DNA from: Flavilitoribacter nigricans DSM 23189 = NBRC 102662
Lineage (GTDB): Bacteria > Bacteroidota > Bacteroidia > Chitinophagales > Saprospiraceae
Direction: 5' to 3'
Length of the DNA stretch: 64,000 nt
Assembly: GCF_002646595.1 (NCBI RefSeq)
Contig: NZ_PDUD01000053.1
Span: 1-64,000, forward strand
In this document: in pieces, positions 8,323 through 17,500 of the stretch
Layout: each line of letters opens with the position of its first letter
Numbering within the stretch: position 1 is the first letter of the stretch
Program-made: the position numbers and the translations under genes
The notes under the pieces: model-generated
What the model saw: the letters and a program-made list of their open reading frames with translations, nothing else
Database searches by the model: none
Told to the model about the DNA's origin: nothing

Positions 8323-9474
8323 TTATTTTCGCTGCAAACTTCCAACCCAATACACCAGCCCCACCACCGTAATGATCCCACCAAAAATGAAAAATCCCAT
8401 GCGATAGGTCCCGAATTGGGCCAACCAGCCAAAGCTGAAAAACACGGCCAGTGCGCCAATCTCCGTGATAAAACCACTAACGGAGGAAACGGTGGCCCGG
8501 CTATCCGAGGCAATAGCGTGCTGCAAGCGGCCTTCAAATACGATCTGGACCATAGTGAAGGTCAAACTAAAAACGACCAACAGGATCAGCGCCGGCACTT
8601 CGAACCACCAGGCCGCTACCGCTAATACCAGTCCGTTCAATATAAAAACCAGATAAAAAGATCGATTCGAAAAATGCTCCAGACGGTGCGCCCAGAAACT
8701 ACCCGCCGCTTCCGCACCGCTGAGCAGTCCGATGAATAAGCCCAGGCCGTAATTCGGCAGACCGGCCCGATCGGCAAAGATGGTCCAGTACTCGTCCAGA
8801 GCACCGGGCAAAGCCGTAGCCAGGGCCAGGAACAACAGCAATGGCCACAAACTGGCGGAGTTGCGCACTTCGCGGATGCCGGTCCGCAAAATGGCAAAAT
8901 AGTCCGTTTCCCGGGTTGATTCCGCGCGTCGGGCCACGGGCAGGGAAAGGATGATCACCCCGGCTATGAACACCGCCGCAGCGCTTAAAATGATAATGGT
9001 GGTATAGCCCAGCCAGACCGCCGGTGATGCCAGCACCGAGGCAATCAGGATGGCGATAAAGGAAATACTGCGGCAGCGACCAATGACCCGGGTAAATTCC
9101 GTCTCCCGGCCCAGATGTTTGAGTTCGTCGAAAACCAGCGCCTGGAAAGTACCCGAAGAGGTGGCGCTTTCGATCCCCCACCCGACAAACCCGATCAGAA
9201 AACCCCAAAAGCCGGGGAATACCGCCCAGCAGAGATAACCGAGCGCACGCACGGTCTGCCCAAAAAACAGCAGGTGTTTGCGGGAGTATTTATCCGCCCA
9301 GACGCCGGAAGGGATTTCCAGCAGAAAGGCTGTAACGGACCAGGCCGTCAGCAGCGTCCCTACCTGCCAGGGGGCCATTCCGTGATCCGTGAACATCACC
9401 GCGTACAGCGGGTAGATCAACACGAAATCTTCAAAAAACTTATAGGCGTATAACTTGATCAGCAGTTTATTCAT
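8323..9474 (-). CDS. MFS transporter, efflux-like
   Basis: This 383-residue membrane protein has about 12 hydrophobic segments and a loop between helices 2 and 3 (PSGVWADKYSRKHLLFFG) typical of drug/metabolite efflux members of the major facilitator superfamily. It is unrelated in detail to the FucP-like protein nearby. Its start codon lies beside palindrome C, so its promoter must lie in or just beyond that element. Substrate unknown. Confidence 0.75.
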   Translation of the reverse strand: MNKLLIKLYAYKFFEDFVLIYPLYAVMFTDHGMAPWQVGTLLTAWSVTAFLLEIPSGVWADKYSRKHLLFFGQTVRALGYLCWAVFPGFWGFLIGFVGWGIESATSSGTFQALVFDELKHLGRETEFTRVIGRCRSISFIAILIASVLASPAVWLGYTTIIILSAAAVFIAGVIILSLPVARRAESTRETDYFAILRTGIREVRNSASLWPLLLFLALATALPGALDEYWTIFADRAGLPNYGLGLFIGLLSGAEAAGSFWAHRLEHFSNRSFYLVFILNGLVLAVAAWWFEVPALILLVVFSLTFTMVQIVFEGRLQHAIASDSRATVSSVSGFITEIGALAVFFSFGWLAQFGTYRMGFFIFGGIITVVGLVYWVGSLQRK

Positions 9475-9489
9475 AAGCCGGTCAATCGA

Positions 9490-9618
9490 ATCATACTACT
9501 TGAGGGTGGGAGACTGGGAGAGCGGGAGAATGGGTGACTGGGAGAATGGGTGACTGGTCCCCCCCACCCAATCTCCAGGTCTCCCAGTCTCTTTCCCAGA
9601 TGTACCGTAGTACGCAAT
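9490..9618. repeat. Intergenic palindrome C (GGGAGACTGGGAG words)
   Basis: The left arm (about 9503-9558) repeats GGGAGACTGGGAG and GAATGGGTGACTGG. The right arm (about 9559-9603) is CCCAATCTCCAGGTCTCCCAGTCT-like. Outer borders carry TACTAC (from 9496) and GTAGTA (from 9608) as inverted ends. It separates a leftward MFS gene from a rightward small membrane-protein gene, so it sits where promoters would be expected, not at a transcript end. Confidence 0.6.
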
Positions 9619-9694
9619 GGAACGCTCCTTATTTCCAAACCTTTTGAAATATAGATTGTTGTGCATCTATGTTTCCACCCTAAAGAACAAGATA

Positions 9695-9859
9695 ATGAAC
9701 TTTCCCGCCTACACCGTCTGGATCTTTGCACTGGTGCTCGTTCTTTTGGCATTTCTTGCCTTATATCCTACTCCTTTAACGATCGGTCTGGTTGTTATGC
9801 TTTCTTCGGCCCTGATCATTTTCCAGGCTGTTTTGATCCTGAAGGATGAATCGCAGTGA
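9695..9859 (+). CDS. Small two-helix membrane protein
   Basis: The ATG at 9695 gives 54 residues with two hydrophobic segments (about 7-26 and 29-48) and a charged tail ending KDESQ. An upstream in-frame extension of 26 residues reaches back to palindrome C and is less likely. It ends 47 bases before the sulfatase gene on the same strand. No family is recognised. Confidence 0.5.
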   Translation: MNFPAYTVWIFALVLVLLAFLALYPTPLTIGLVVMLSSALIIFQAVLILKDESQ

Positions 9860-9906
9860 TCGGATAATCGGATAAATAATTACCTTGTTCCGAAAGACCT
9901 TTTTTT

Positions 9907-11310
9907 ATGGGCAAGCGTTACCTCGATTTTCGCTGGTGGACGGGCTTGTTGCTCTGTGTGACTGTTGGTTGCTACGCTCCGACGGAAGATGCCCGACCTA
10001 ATATTCTCATCATTGTGGCGGATGATCTGGGCTGGAATGACGTCAGCTACCACGGCAGTGAGATCCGCACGCCCAATATTGATCGGCTGGTCGCCCAGGG
10101 TGCGGAACTGGATCGATTTTATACCGCTCCGATCTGTACGCCTACCCGGGCCGGTATTTTGAGCGGATTGTATCCCGACCGCTTTGGATTGCGGGAGGGC
10201 GTGATCGCTCCGAGGGTGATCGGCGGCCTGCCACCGGAAGTCACCACTATGGCCGAAATGCTGGCCGAAGCCGGCTACCAACAACGGGCGGCCTTTGGCA
10301 AATGGCACCTCGGACATTCCAGCCCGGAACTGCATCCTCTGCAACAGGGTTTTACTTCCTTTTACGGGCATTACAACGGAGCTATAGACTACTTTACTCA
10401 CGAACGCGCCGGACAGCTCGACTGGCACGACGGATACCAGGCGAACCACGATCAGGGATATACTACCGAACTCGTCACCCGCAAAGTCATCGATCTGATC
10501 CATTCCGAAAGTCGGGAACAAAGACCATTTTTTGCCTACGTGGCTTTTAACGCGCCCCATTCTCCGATGCAGGCGCTGGCGGAGGATCTGGAAGCGTACG
10601 ATTACGACCCGGACCAGCCGTCGGAAAACTTTCCGGTTGGCGGCTCGCAGCGAAATGAATACAATAATCCGGGATATGGCCAACGGGGTCGGGGAAATAC
10701 CCTCCGTCAGACTTATTCGGCGATGGTCAGCGCACTGGACCGGGGGATCGGTCAGATCCTGCAGGCCTTGGACAGTACGGGCCTTGCTCCCAATACCCTG
10801 GTCTGGTTGCTCAGTGACAATGGAGGCGCCCCGAATTTCGGTGGTGATAACTTCCCACTGCGCGGAGCTAAACATACCGAATGGGAAGGTGGCGTGCGGA
10901 CCGTAGCGGCGGTGCGATGGCCCGGACGGATCTCTCCGGGGAATAAGATCAGAGAACCTATCGCGTACGTCGATCTGATGCCTACCATTTACGCTGCGAT
11001 CAACCCTAATAACACGATCCCAACGGATGGCACCAACGTTCTAGCTTTGTTTCGGGGAGAGGAGATCCGGGATCGGTATATCTACCTGGGAAATGACGCA
11101 CTGGTGGGCCAAAAATGGAAATTGAATCAAGGGAACCTCTTCGCTATCGAGAGCGATCCCGAAGAAAAGGAAGACGTTTCGGAGAATTATCCGGACGTCA
11201 TGAAAATGCTGCAGGAAAAACTGCGGGAATTTCAGGCATTGCGCAGTGATGAAAGGCCTGCACTTCGACCGTTGGACTGGCAACCTCCGGAGAATTGGGA
11301 GACTTGGTGA
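9907..11310 (+). CDS. S1-family sulfatase lipoprotein
   Basis: This 467-residue protein has a lipoprotein-type signal (cysteine about residue 22 in VTVGCYAP) and a type I sulfatase domain beginning RPNILIIVADDLGWND. The sulfatase signature ICTPTRAGIL contains Cys77, the residue matured to formylglycine, and Arg81. GKWHLGH (about 138-144) is the second signature. It hydrolyses sulfate esters, probably of marine polysaccharides or glycans, in the periplasm or at the surface. No formylglycine-generating enzyme is in the window. The last six codons (ENWETW) and the stop are written in the words of repeat D. Confidence 0.9.
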   Translation: MGKRYLDFRWWTGLLLCVTVGCYAPTEDARPNILIIVADDLGWNDVSYHGSEIRTPNIDRLVAQGAELDRFYTAPICTPTRAGILSGLYPDRFGLREGVIAPRVIGGLPPEVTTMAEMLAEAGYQQRAAFGKWHLGHSSPELHPLQQGFTSFYGHYNGAIDYFTHERAGQLDWHDGYQANHDQGYTTELVTRKVIDLIHSESREQRPFFAYVAFNAPHSPMQALAEDLEAYDYDPDQPSENFPVGGSQRNEYNNPGYGQRGRGNTLRQTYSAMVSALDRGIGQILQALDSTGLAPNTLVWLLSDNGGAPNFGGDNFPLRGAKHTEWEGGVRTVAAVRWPGRISPGNKIREPIAYVDLMPTIYAAINPNNTIPTDGTNVLALFRGEEIRDRYIYLGNDALVGQKWKLNQGNLFAIESDPEEKEDVSENYPDVMKMLQEKLREFQALRSDERPALRPLDWQPPENWETW

Positions 11311-11383
11311 GGGGGTGATTTGGTGAGGGGGTGATCAGGAGAGTGGGAGACTTGGTGAGGGGGAGACGGGGTGAGGGGGTGCG
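11290..11383. repeat. One-armed GGTGAGGGGG / GGGAGACTTGG repeat D
   Basis: Between two convergent genes lies a purine-rich run of GGGAGACTTGGTGAGGGGG and GGTGATTTGG words, with no pyrimidine-rich partner arm. It begins inside the sulfatase coding sequence and supplies its TGA stop, then continues to the stop codon of the GNAT gene on the other strand. Confidence 0.6.
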
Positions 11384-11923
11384 CTAGGCGTCGGTCTCAA
11401 AAAATGCCGGTGCGTATACTACTTCTCCGCTGATTCCTGATAATGCTGTTGGCTCTAGTGCCTTGACCATGCAGTTCTCGTTTGGGACATCGAATGGGAA
11501 AGTGATGTGGTGGCGAACGGCCGTCTCGTAACCAAAGCGGGGATAATAATCGGCGTGGCCCAGTAAAACAATCGCGGCATGCCCCAGTGCGGCGGCCCGG
11601 CGGTGGGCTTCGAGAATAAGCTGACTACCAATACCCCGCTTATGCCAGGCGGGATGCACGGCCACCGGAGCCAGCGCCAGCACCGGATATTGTTGTTTGT
11701 CGTTCTGAATGTGGGCCCGGGTGAGCAGAATATAGCCGCAAATGCGATCATCGCACCGGGCAACCAGGGCCAGTTCGGGAATATAGGCTGCAGAACGGCG
11801 GAGGCGATCCACGAGCAGATGCTCCCGGTGATCGCTGTGGGGTTCGGAAGCGAAGGCGGCCTGGATCAAAGCAGCTATTTCTGCGAAATCGGCAGCTTCT
11901 TCTTTTCTAAACCGTAGTTCCAT
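11384..11923 (-). CDS. GNAT family N-acetyltransferase
   Basis: This 179-residue protein is a GNAT acetyltransferase of the YhbS-like type. The acetyl-CoA-binding segment is visible as LAPVAVHPAWHKRGIGSQLI (about residues 82-101), followed by ADYYPRFGYETA, a hallmark of that branch. It would transfer an acetyl group from acetyl-CoA to an amine in the cytoplasm; the acceptor is unknown. Its start overlaps the end of the upstream membrane-protein gene by 17 bases, so the two are probably co-transcribed. Confidence 0.85.
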   Translation of the reverse strand: MELRFRKEEAADFAEIAALIQAAFASEPHSDHREHLLVDRLRRSAAYIPELALVARCDDRICGYILLTRAHIQNDKQQYPVLALAPVAVHPAWHKRGIGSQLILEAHRRAAALGHAAIVLLGHADYYPRFGYETAVRHHITFPFDVPNENCMVKALEPTALSGISGEVVYAPAFFETDA

Positions 11924-12446
11924 CCTGTTGTAAGAGATAAAAGAATTCCCGTTCCAGATCGTGCTTCATTTGCTTGACCCCGCTTTTCATCAGAAAATAG
12001 GGAATAGCGATCATTATAGCCGCGTGCAACAAGAAGAAGATCGGCAGGAAGGGTGGTGTATCACTGTTGTCGAAAGAGTCTGTAAAGAAGAAGGCTCCGA
12101 GAAAAACAGCGTAAAAAAGGAAAACGAATACGTAGAATACGGCCATCGACCAGTGAAAACCATTGATCTCCGTATCCACCTGTAAAGTATCTCCAAACTG
12201 ACTAAAGGTGCCGGTTGCCTTGGTGAGATTGTGGCGGCGGCCGAAGAGTTTTCTTCTCTTTTTTAATTCAAAGCCGCCGAGATCGACATACCCCTTGAAA
12301 ACATTTTTGCTGGAGGAAAAGACGTCAAACAGACTACCGCCGTCGTCCACATTTTCTCTGAGGATACCGACGAAGCGGGTTTTATCCACCGGTAATTGCA
12401 TTTGGTGGTCAACGAGCAGGCCCAGATTTTTTAGAAGATCTTTCAT
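11907..12446 (-). CDS. Hypothetical membrane protein with two C-terminal helices
   Basis: This 179-residue protein has a soluble N-terminal half of about 95 residues, then two hydrophobic helices (about 98-122 and 131-150) and a charged tail. No known family is recognised. It lies at the end of a leftward run containing the PspA-like and coiled-coil genes, and overlaps the GNAT gene. Its place suggests a membrane-associated role, but nothing more can be inferred. Confidence 0.6.
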   Translation of the reverse strand: MKDLLKNLGLLVDHQMQLPVDKTRFVGILRENVDDGGSLFDVFSSSKNVFKGYVDLGGFELKKRRKLFGRRHNLTKATGTFSQFGDTLQVDTEINGFHWSMAVFYVFVFLFYAVFLGAFFFTDSFDNSDTPPFLPIFFLLHAAIMIAIPYFLMKSGVKQMKHDLEREFFYLLQQDGTTV

Positions 12447-12461
12447 ATTGGGTATATCGTT

Positions 12462-12605
12462 CTATTTCCGTTTAGGTTGCTTTTCCGTCCGGTTTTTCCC
12501 TGCGAAGAGCTGGCCCAGTTTCCGGAAAAAGCGGACTATCCCCATGATCAGACCCTCAAAAAGCAGATCAACAAAAAAATAGGCAATGATTTCCAGGAGG
12601 ATCAT
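12462..12605 (-). CDS. Small amphipathic membrane protein
   Basis: The ATG at 12605 gives 47 residues: an acidic-hydrophobic helix (MILLEIIAYFFVDLLFEGLI), then a basic tail rich in lysine and arginine. Small proteins of this shape are frequent in Bacteroidota, but none is characterised to my knowledge. It ends 15 bases before the start of the downstream membrane-protein gene. Confidence 0.45.
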   Translation of the reverse strand: MILLEIIAYFFVDLLFEGLIMGIVRFFRKLGQLFAGKNRTEKQPKRK

Positions 12606-12677
12606 CTTCGGGGTTTTGCGGTATAGGTTGGGAAGGCGTAGATCACTGGCCGGCAGCATACGCCTTCCCGAAAAGTC

Positions 12678-12740
12678 TTAGAAACTGTTTTAAAAATGCG
12701 CGCTTCCAAGACCAGTATTTATTTTTAAAACCGTTTCTTA
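12678..12740. repeat. 20-bp inverted repeat at the 3' end of the PspA-like gene
   Basis: TTAGAAACTGTTTTAAAAAT (12678-12697) and the right arm 12721-12740 are inverted copies with about three mismatches around a 23-base loop. The right arm includes the stop codon of the PspA-like gene. It may act as a leftward transcript end or stability stem. Confidence 0.55.
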
Positions 12741-13760
12741 TTCAAACAGATTGTCGTAAGAACTGCTGCCGCTGCTTTGTGTCCGTTTCTCGGGCTGCGC
12801 GAATGAATCGTTCAGATCCAGTGAATCGGAACTCTTCTCGCTACCGTCCATCAGCATCAGGGTACTTTTCTGCTCCCATTCTTCCAGCATCGCCATGCCC
12901 TGCTCTTCGAATACACCGTTCTGCAGGTCTACGGAATCCATAAAGCTGGCGGACATTTCCATAAAGCGTTCCATTTCCCCTACTTTATTCGCTACGTCTT
13001 CGGTGATGTTTTCCATCGCCATATCAAACATTGCGCGTTTGTCGGGATCACCGGAAATTACGCTCATGGCCGACTTCATCGCGGAGTGGCTGGCGCGGAT
13101 CGCTTTGCGCTCCTGTTCTTTCAGTTTTACCTGATCGCGGGTATCTTCCAGCAGGATCTCCGAGTTCTGGTGCATTTTGGTCAAAATGCGGTACATGACC
13201 TCCATTTTGTTGTACAGCACTTGATACTTCTGATTGGTTTCCTTCAGACGGGCAGCCCGGCGGGAGGAAAGCACCATTTGCTGATCTTTTCCTTTATCCC
13301 GGGCAGCGGCGGCCAACTGCAGGTTATTAGTGATGTCTTTGCTGTTTTTTTCCATCATCCCCTGGATCTTGCGCATCTGACCTCTCAGCAGGCCGATCTG
13401 TTTGCGCATCTTTTTCAGATTGTCTTCCAGGTCTTCCACATAGCTTTTCAGGATGCCGATGGGATCGAGTTGCACGAACATTCCGGTGATGGAACGCATC
13501 ACGCTTTTATACATATACCAGATCAGATTCCGCATTTTGGGGTCCAGGATCATGTATACGATCACGCCCAGAGCGGCCAGCATCAAACTCAGGTACAATA
13601 CATTTTGCATCAAGGCCAGGATCGCGGCCATATTAGCAACGATCAGATAACCTCCACCGAGGATCAGGGCGGCCATAAACAGCATACCCGTCATTCCTTC
13701 CGGACGCTTCCAAAATGATTTTTTGCCCTGGGGATTTTCAAATTGAACAATATCAGACAT
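12738..13760 (-). CDS. PspA/IM30-like coiled-coil protein with N-terminal membrane helices
   Basis: This 340-residue protein has two hydrophobic segments (about 24-47 and 51-72) followed by a long helical coiled-coil region (about 90-270) and a disordered serine-rich tail. The helical region resembles PspA/Vipp1 (ESCRT-III-like): it opens with DPIGILKSYVEDLEDNL, as PspA opens with DPxxLxxxxxxEMEDxL. An AAARDKGKDQQMVLSSRRAA stretch parallels the PspA hairpin turn. PspA proteins coat and stabilise stressed membranes but normally bind through an amphipathic helix, so true membrane helices are unusual. The assignment rests on pattern only. It is followed three bases after the coiled-coil gene upstream. 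Confidence 0.55.
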   Translation of the reverse strand: MSDIVQFENPQGKKSFWKRPEGMTGMLFMAALILGGGYLIVANMAAILALMQNVLYLSLMLAALGVIVYMILDPKMRNLIWYMYKSVMRSITGMFVQLDPIGILKSYVEDLEDNLKKMRKQIGLLRGQMRKIQGMMEKNSKDITNNLQLAAAARDKGKDQQMVLSSRRAARLKETNQKYQVLYNKMEVMYRILTKMHQNSEILLEDTRDQVKLKEQERKAIRASHSAMKSAMSVISGDPDKRAMFDMAMENITEDVANKVGEMERFMEMSASFMDSVDLQNGVFEEQGMAMLEEWEQKSTLMLMDGSEKSSDSLDLNDSFAQPEKRTQSSGSSSYDNLFE

Positions 13761-13763
13761 AGT

Positions 13764-14315
13764 TTACAGATATTTATTGATATTTTCGATATCCTTATCG
13801 ATTTCATTTACTACGCTTTGCAGCGTGTGTTCAAAATTATCACGCGTGTTTTCGATCTTCTCTTTCGCGGAGTTGATGTGTTCGTCCGCGTGATCGATCG
13901 TCTCCTGTGATTTAGCGATCTGGGCTTCCAGCTGCGCAATTTTGGCCCGGTATTCTTCTACCTGCTTTTTCAGTTTGGCTACTTCGGCGGCTTTCCCTTT
14001 GATACGCTGCTCGATCTGCTTTTGCAAAGCAGCGTCGAATTGCCGTTTCTCCGTTTGCAGTACCTGTTTGTAATGTTCCGCCGTTTTCAGCAATTTCTCT
14101 TTCGTAAGGCCAACCGTAGAAGCCGTGGCAAAAGCGGATTTGATCGCCACCTGTTCTTCCATATCCATTGCGCTCAGTGCGCCCAGGGATTGTTTGAATT
14201 CCAGATAGTCAAATCCCGGCAGGTTACTTTTGGTCAGTGCGTTTACCAGAAAACCAACACTCTTTTCGTCTAGTCCGTGATGATCGCCAAATATTTTCTT
14301 AAGATCTTTCTGCAT
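13764..14315 (-). CDS. Coiled-coil protein, operon partner of the PspA-like gene
   Basis: This 183-residue soluble protein has a helical N-terminal domain (about 1-80) and a long coiled coil (about 85-170, with KKQVEEYRAKIAQLEAQIAK). It has no signal peptide or membrane helix and no recognised family. Its stop lies three bases before the start of the PspA-like gene, so they are co-transcribed and may form a helical complex at the membrane. That partnership is inferred from position and shared coiled-coil nature. Confidence 0.6.
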   Translation of the reverse strand: MQKDLKKIFGDHHGLDEKSVGFLVNALTKSNLPGFDYLEFKQSLGALSAMDMEEQVAIKSAFATASTVGLTKEKLLKTAEHYKQVLQTEKRQFDAALQKQIEQRIKGKAAEVAKLKKQVEEYRAKIAQLEAQIAKSQETIDHADEHINSAKEKIENTRDNFEHTLQSVVNEIDKDIENINKYL

Positions 14316-14508
14316 GATGTGTTTTTAAAAATAAGCAGGTTTTTAACCGAATTCCAAATTAAAACAATTTAACGAAAAAGAACCACCGAAATTCGATGTT
14401 CCTAGAACGATTCTCGATCAGATGGCTAAAATCTTAATTTAATTACCCAATTCGCTCCGTGCCCGGGACCATAAATGTCGCCAAAGCGTCTTTCACCGGT
14501 ACCTCCGA

Positions 14509-17500
14509 TCAACCAACGATCGCCACTTCGCTGAAACCGGTTCCTTTTTTCGTTACCTGGATCTGGGTGCCGATCCTTTCCTTCAGCGCTTTGACGTGCG
14601 AGATAATACCGATGGTCTTTCCGTCCGACTGCAGGTTTTCCAGCGTATCGATTGCCATATCCAGACTATTCTCATCCAGGGTGCCGAAACCTTCATCGAT
14701 GAAGAGCGACTGGATACGGGCATCGCGACCGGCCAGATCCGACAAACCCAGAGCCAGCGAGAGGCTGACCAGAAAACTCTCCCCGCCCGACAGCGTATTC
14801 ATGGAGCGGGCATTATCCGCCTGAAAGGTATCGATGATCTCCAGTTCCAGGTTTTCGTCGCTGCGTTTGCGGATCAGGTAGCGGCCGTTCAGCGATTCGA
14901 GATGGAAGTTGGCCAGTTCCACCAGTTTGGATAAGGTAAGCCCCTGGGCGAAGATCCGGAATTTCTTTCCGTCCGCCTGTCCGATGATCTCATTGAGCTG
15001 GGCCCAGCGGGTATAATTATTTTCCTGCCGTTTGATCTTATCCACCAGTTTGCCGGCGGCCTGCTGCTGCTTGTCGTTGGCCGACAAGCGTTCGCTCAGG
15101 CCACCGATCGTTTGTTGCAGTTGCTGGTAATCCCGCTCCCGCTCTTCCAGATAAGCCTCAAGATCGGGCAAGGGCGTTTCTACTTTGCGATCCCGCTGCA
15201 GTTTTTCCAGACTGGCGGCGAGGTCATGGGCCGACTGACTGATAGCCAGCGCTTCTTTTTCCAGCTCACTTTTTTCCCGCAATAGCTTCTCCGCTTCCTC
15301 CGGATCCAGAAGTGCGGCCAGCAGGGCCGCCCGGTCGGTAAAGCCGGCCTCCGTAGCCGCCGTGGTGAGTCGGGTCTGCCACTCTTCCAGTTTTTGTTCC
15401 CATTGCTTCAGTTCCTTTCCTTTACTTTTCTGTAGCGGCAGGGTTTCCTTCCACTGGGTATTCAGCGTGTATACTTCTTCCTTCAGCGAACCAAGCTTCT
15501 CGCCGGCTTCCTCCAGCGCCCGTTCCAGGCGATTTTTCTCTGCCGCCGGATCCCTGTCATCCAGCAGTTCCGCACGTTTTGCCTGCAGTTCGGACCGGAC
15601 CTTTTCCTGTTCTTCTTTCCGCTGACTGAGTTTCCGGAAACGCTCTCCTTCCCGGGTCTCCCTGCGTTCCAAATCCTCGTTCCCCTTCCGCGTCAGGGCA
15701 ATATCCTGCACCAGTTTCTCAAATCGCGAGCGCTGGTCCTGAAAATGTTCGTGATCGGCACTCAGCTTCAGGTAGGTTTCCCGGGCTTCGGACGGTTCGA
15801 ACGGCTGGCCGAATTTTTTAAAGACCTCCCCTACTTCCCGCAGCAGCGCTTCGTAGCGTTCCGTGACATCGGCCAATTGTTGCGTATTGGTACGGAAGCG
15901 TTCCTCGTAGATCTCCAGGCGGTTATCGTTTTCCCGCAGGGCCGTTTCCAGTTCTTGCACGGTTTTTTCCTGTACATCCAACTGGTCACTGATCCGCAAC
16001 AGGCGATCCCGCGTCTTTTTCTTCCGCAGGATCAGTTTTCCCGCCTCGGTGATCCTTTGCTCCAGCGCCGGGCCCCGGTCTTCTTCTTTCACATCCGTTC
16101 CCAGTCCAAGAATCATTCCGGCGACTCTTTCCTCGATGAGTTCGATCCGCTGCAACTGCCGGGCCATTTGTCCGCCCAGTTCCTGCAGTTCCTGCCCCAT
16201 CAATTGATCTTTCTGGATCTTGATCTCCTTTTGCCGGCTGAGCAACTGGTTTTGCCGGCTGAGCAGAGCCTCGTACGCTTTTTTGCTCTTTTCGTACTGG
16301 GTTCGGGCTTTATCTACATAGGGCGTCACCGGATGCTCGCGGAAAGGATGGTGGGTGGACTGGCACAATGGGCAGGGATCGCCCTCCTGCAATTGATGCC
16401 GGTCTTTTTCATAATTGGCGATCAGTTGCTGCTGCTCGAAAATGGCCTGGCGGTACTGCAGCTGCTCCCGCGCTTCATCCATCGCATCCATGGAGGAAAT
16501 GACCTCCTTATCGATGAGCATTTCCTGGCCGTTCAGGCTTTCCAACTGGGCCTCGTATTCCAGCAGTTCGGTCAACAGTTCCTGGTATTCCGTATTGAAC
16601 TGTTGCAATTGTTGCAATTGCTGCTGCCGTTCGCCCAACTGTTCGATGTCCTGGTGCAGATTACGCAACAGTTCATTGCGCCCCAGAGCGTACCCTTCCG
16701 GGAGGTCCTTTTCGAATTCCTGCTGAAGTTTTTCCAGTTGCTTTCCGGCTTTATCCAGTTGTTTTTTCAGATCGGCGGCCTGCTTTTTGAGTACATCCTG
16801 TTCTTCCTTCCAGGCCTGCGCCTGCTGCTCCAGGCGTTTTTGGTCCTGTACAATGGCCCGCATCTCCTCTCTTTTTCGATCCACCTCCGGCAGCAGTTTA
16901 CCCAACTGGTCCCAATCCGCATGGTCCTCCAGCCATTTTTTCAGTTCCTGTTCTTCGGCGGTCATCCGGGTGAGCTGTTCCCGCAGAGTAGTTTGCTGAT
17001 CGGTGATTCTTTTCAACTCTTCCGTCAATTCTGCGTGTTCTCCCAACAGGCTTTCCAGCCCTTCGTTTTTTCCTTCAATCTGCTTGTCCAACGCCAATAC
17101 CTGATCCAGGACGGGGAATAGATCCTTCTTTTCCAGCAGTAGTTGTTCATGGACCTGTTGATTTTCCGCCATGGACTTTTCCAGCTCGGCCAGTTCGGTT
17201 TTGATCTCCTTTTCCCTTTCCTGCCAGGTAAACAGTTCGTCGGTCAGTTCACTGATCTTCAATTCCGCTTCATCGCTCTTTTCCAGCAAAGCCCGGTGGG
17301 GATTGGCCCGGGCGTGGGCGGCCAGCCGTTCATCGTTCTCCCGGAATGCTTCCTGTTTTTCCTGTAAGATCTGTTCGCGTTCCCGGAGAGCCGCTTCGCG
17401 CTGTTCCAGTGCCGCCTTTTGCCGGTACCACTGAATAGCCGTTCGCGTCTGTTCCAGTTCCTGTTGCAAGTGCCCGGCTTTTTCCTGATGGTCGTTCAGT

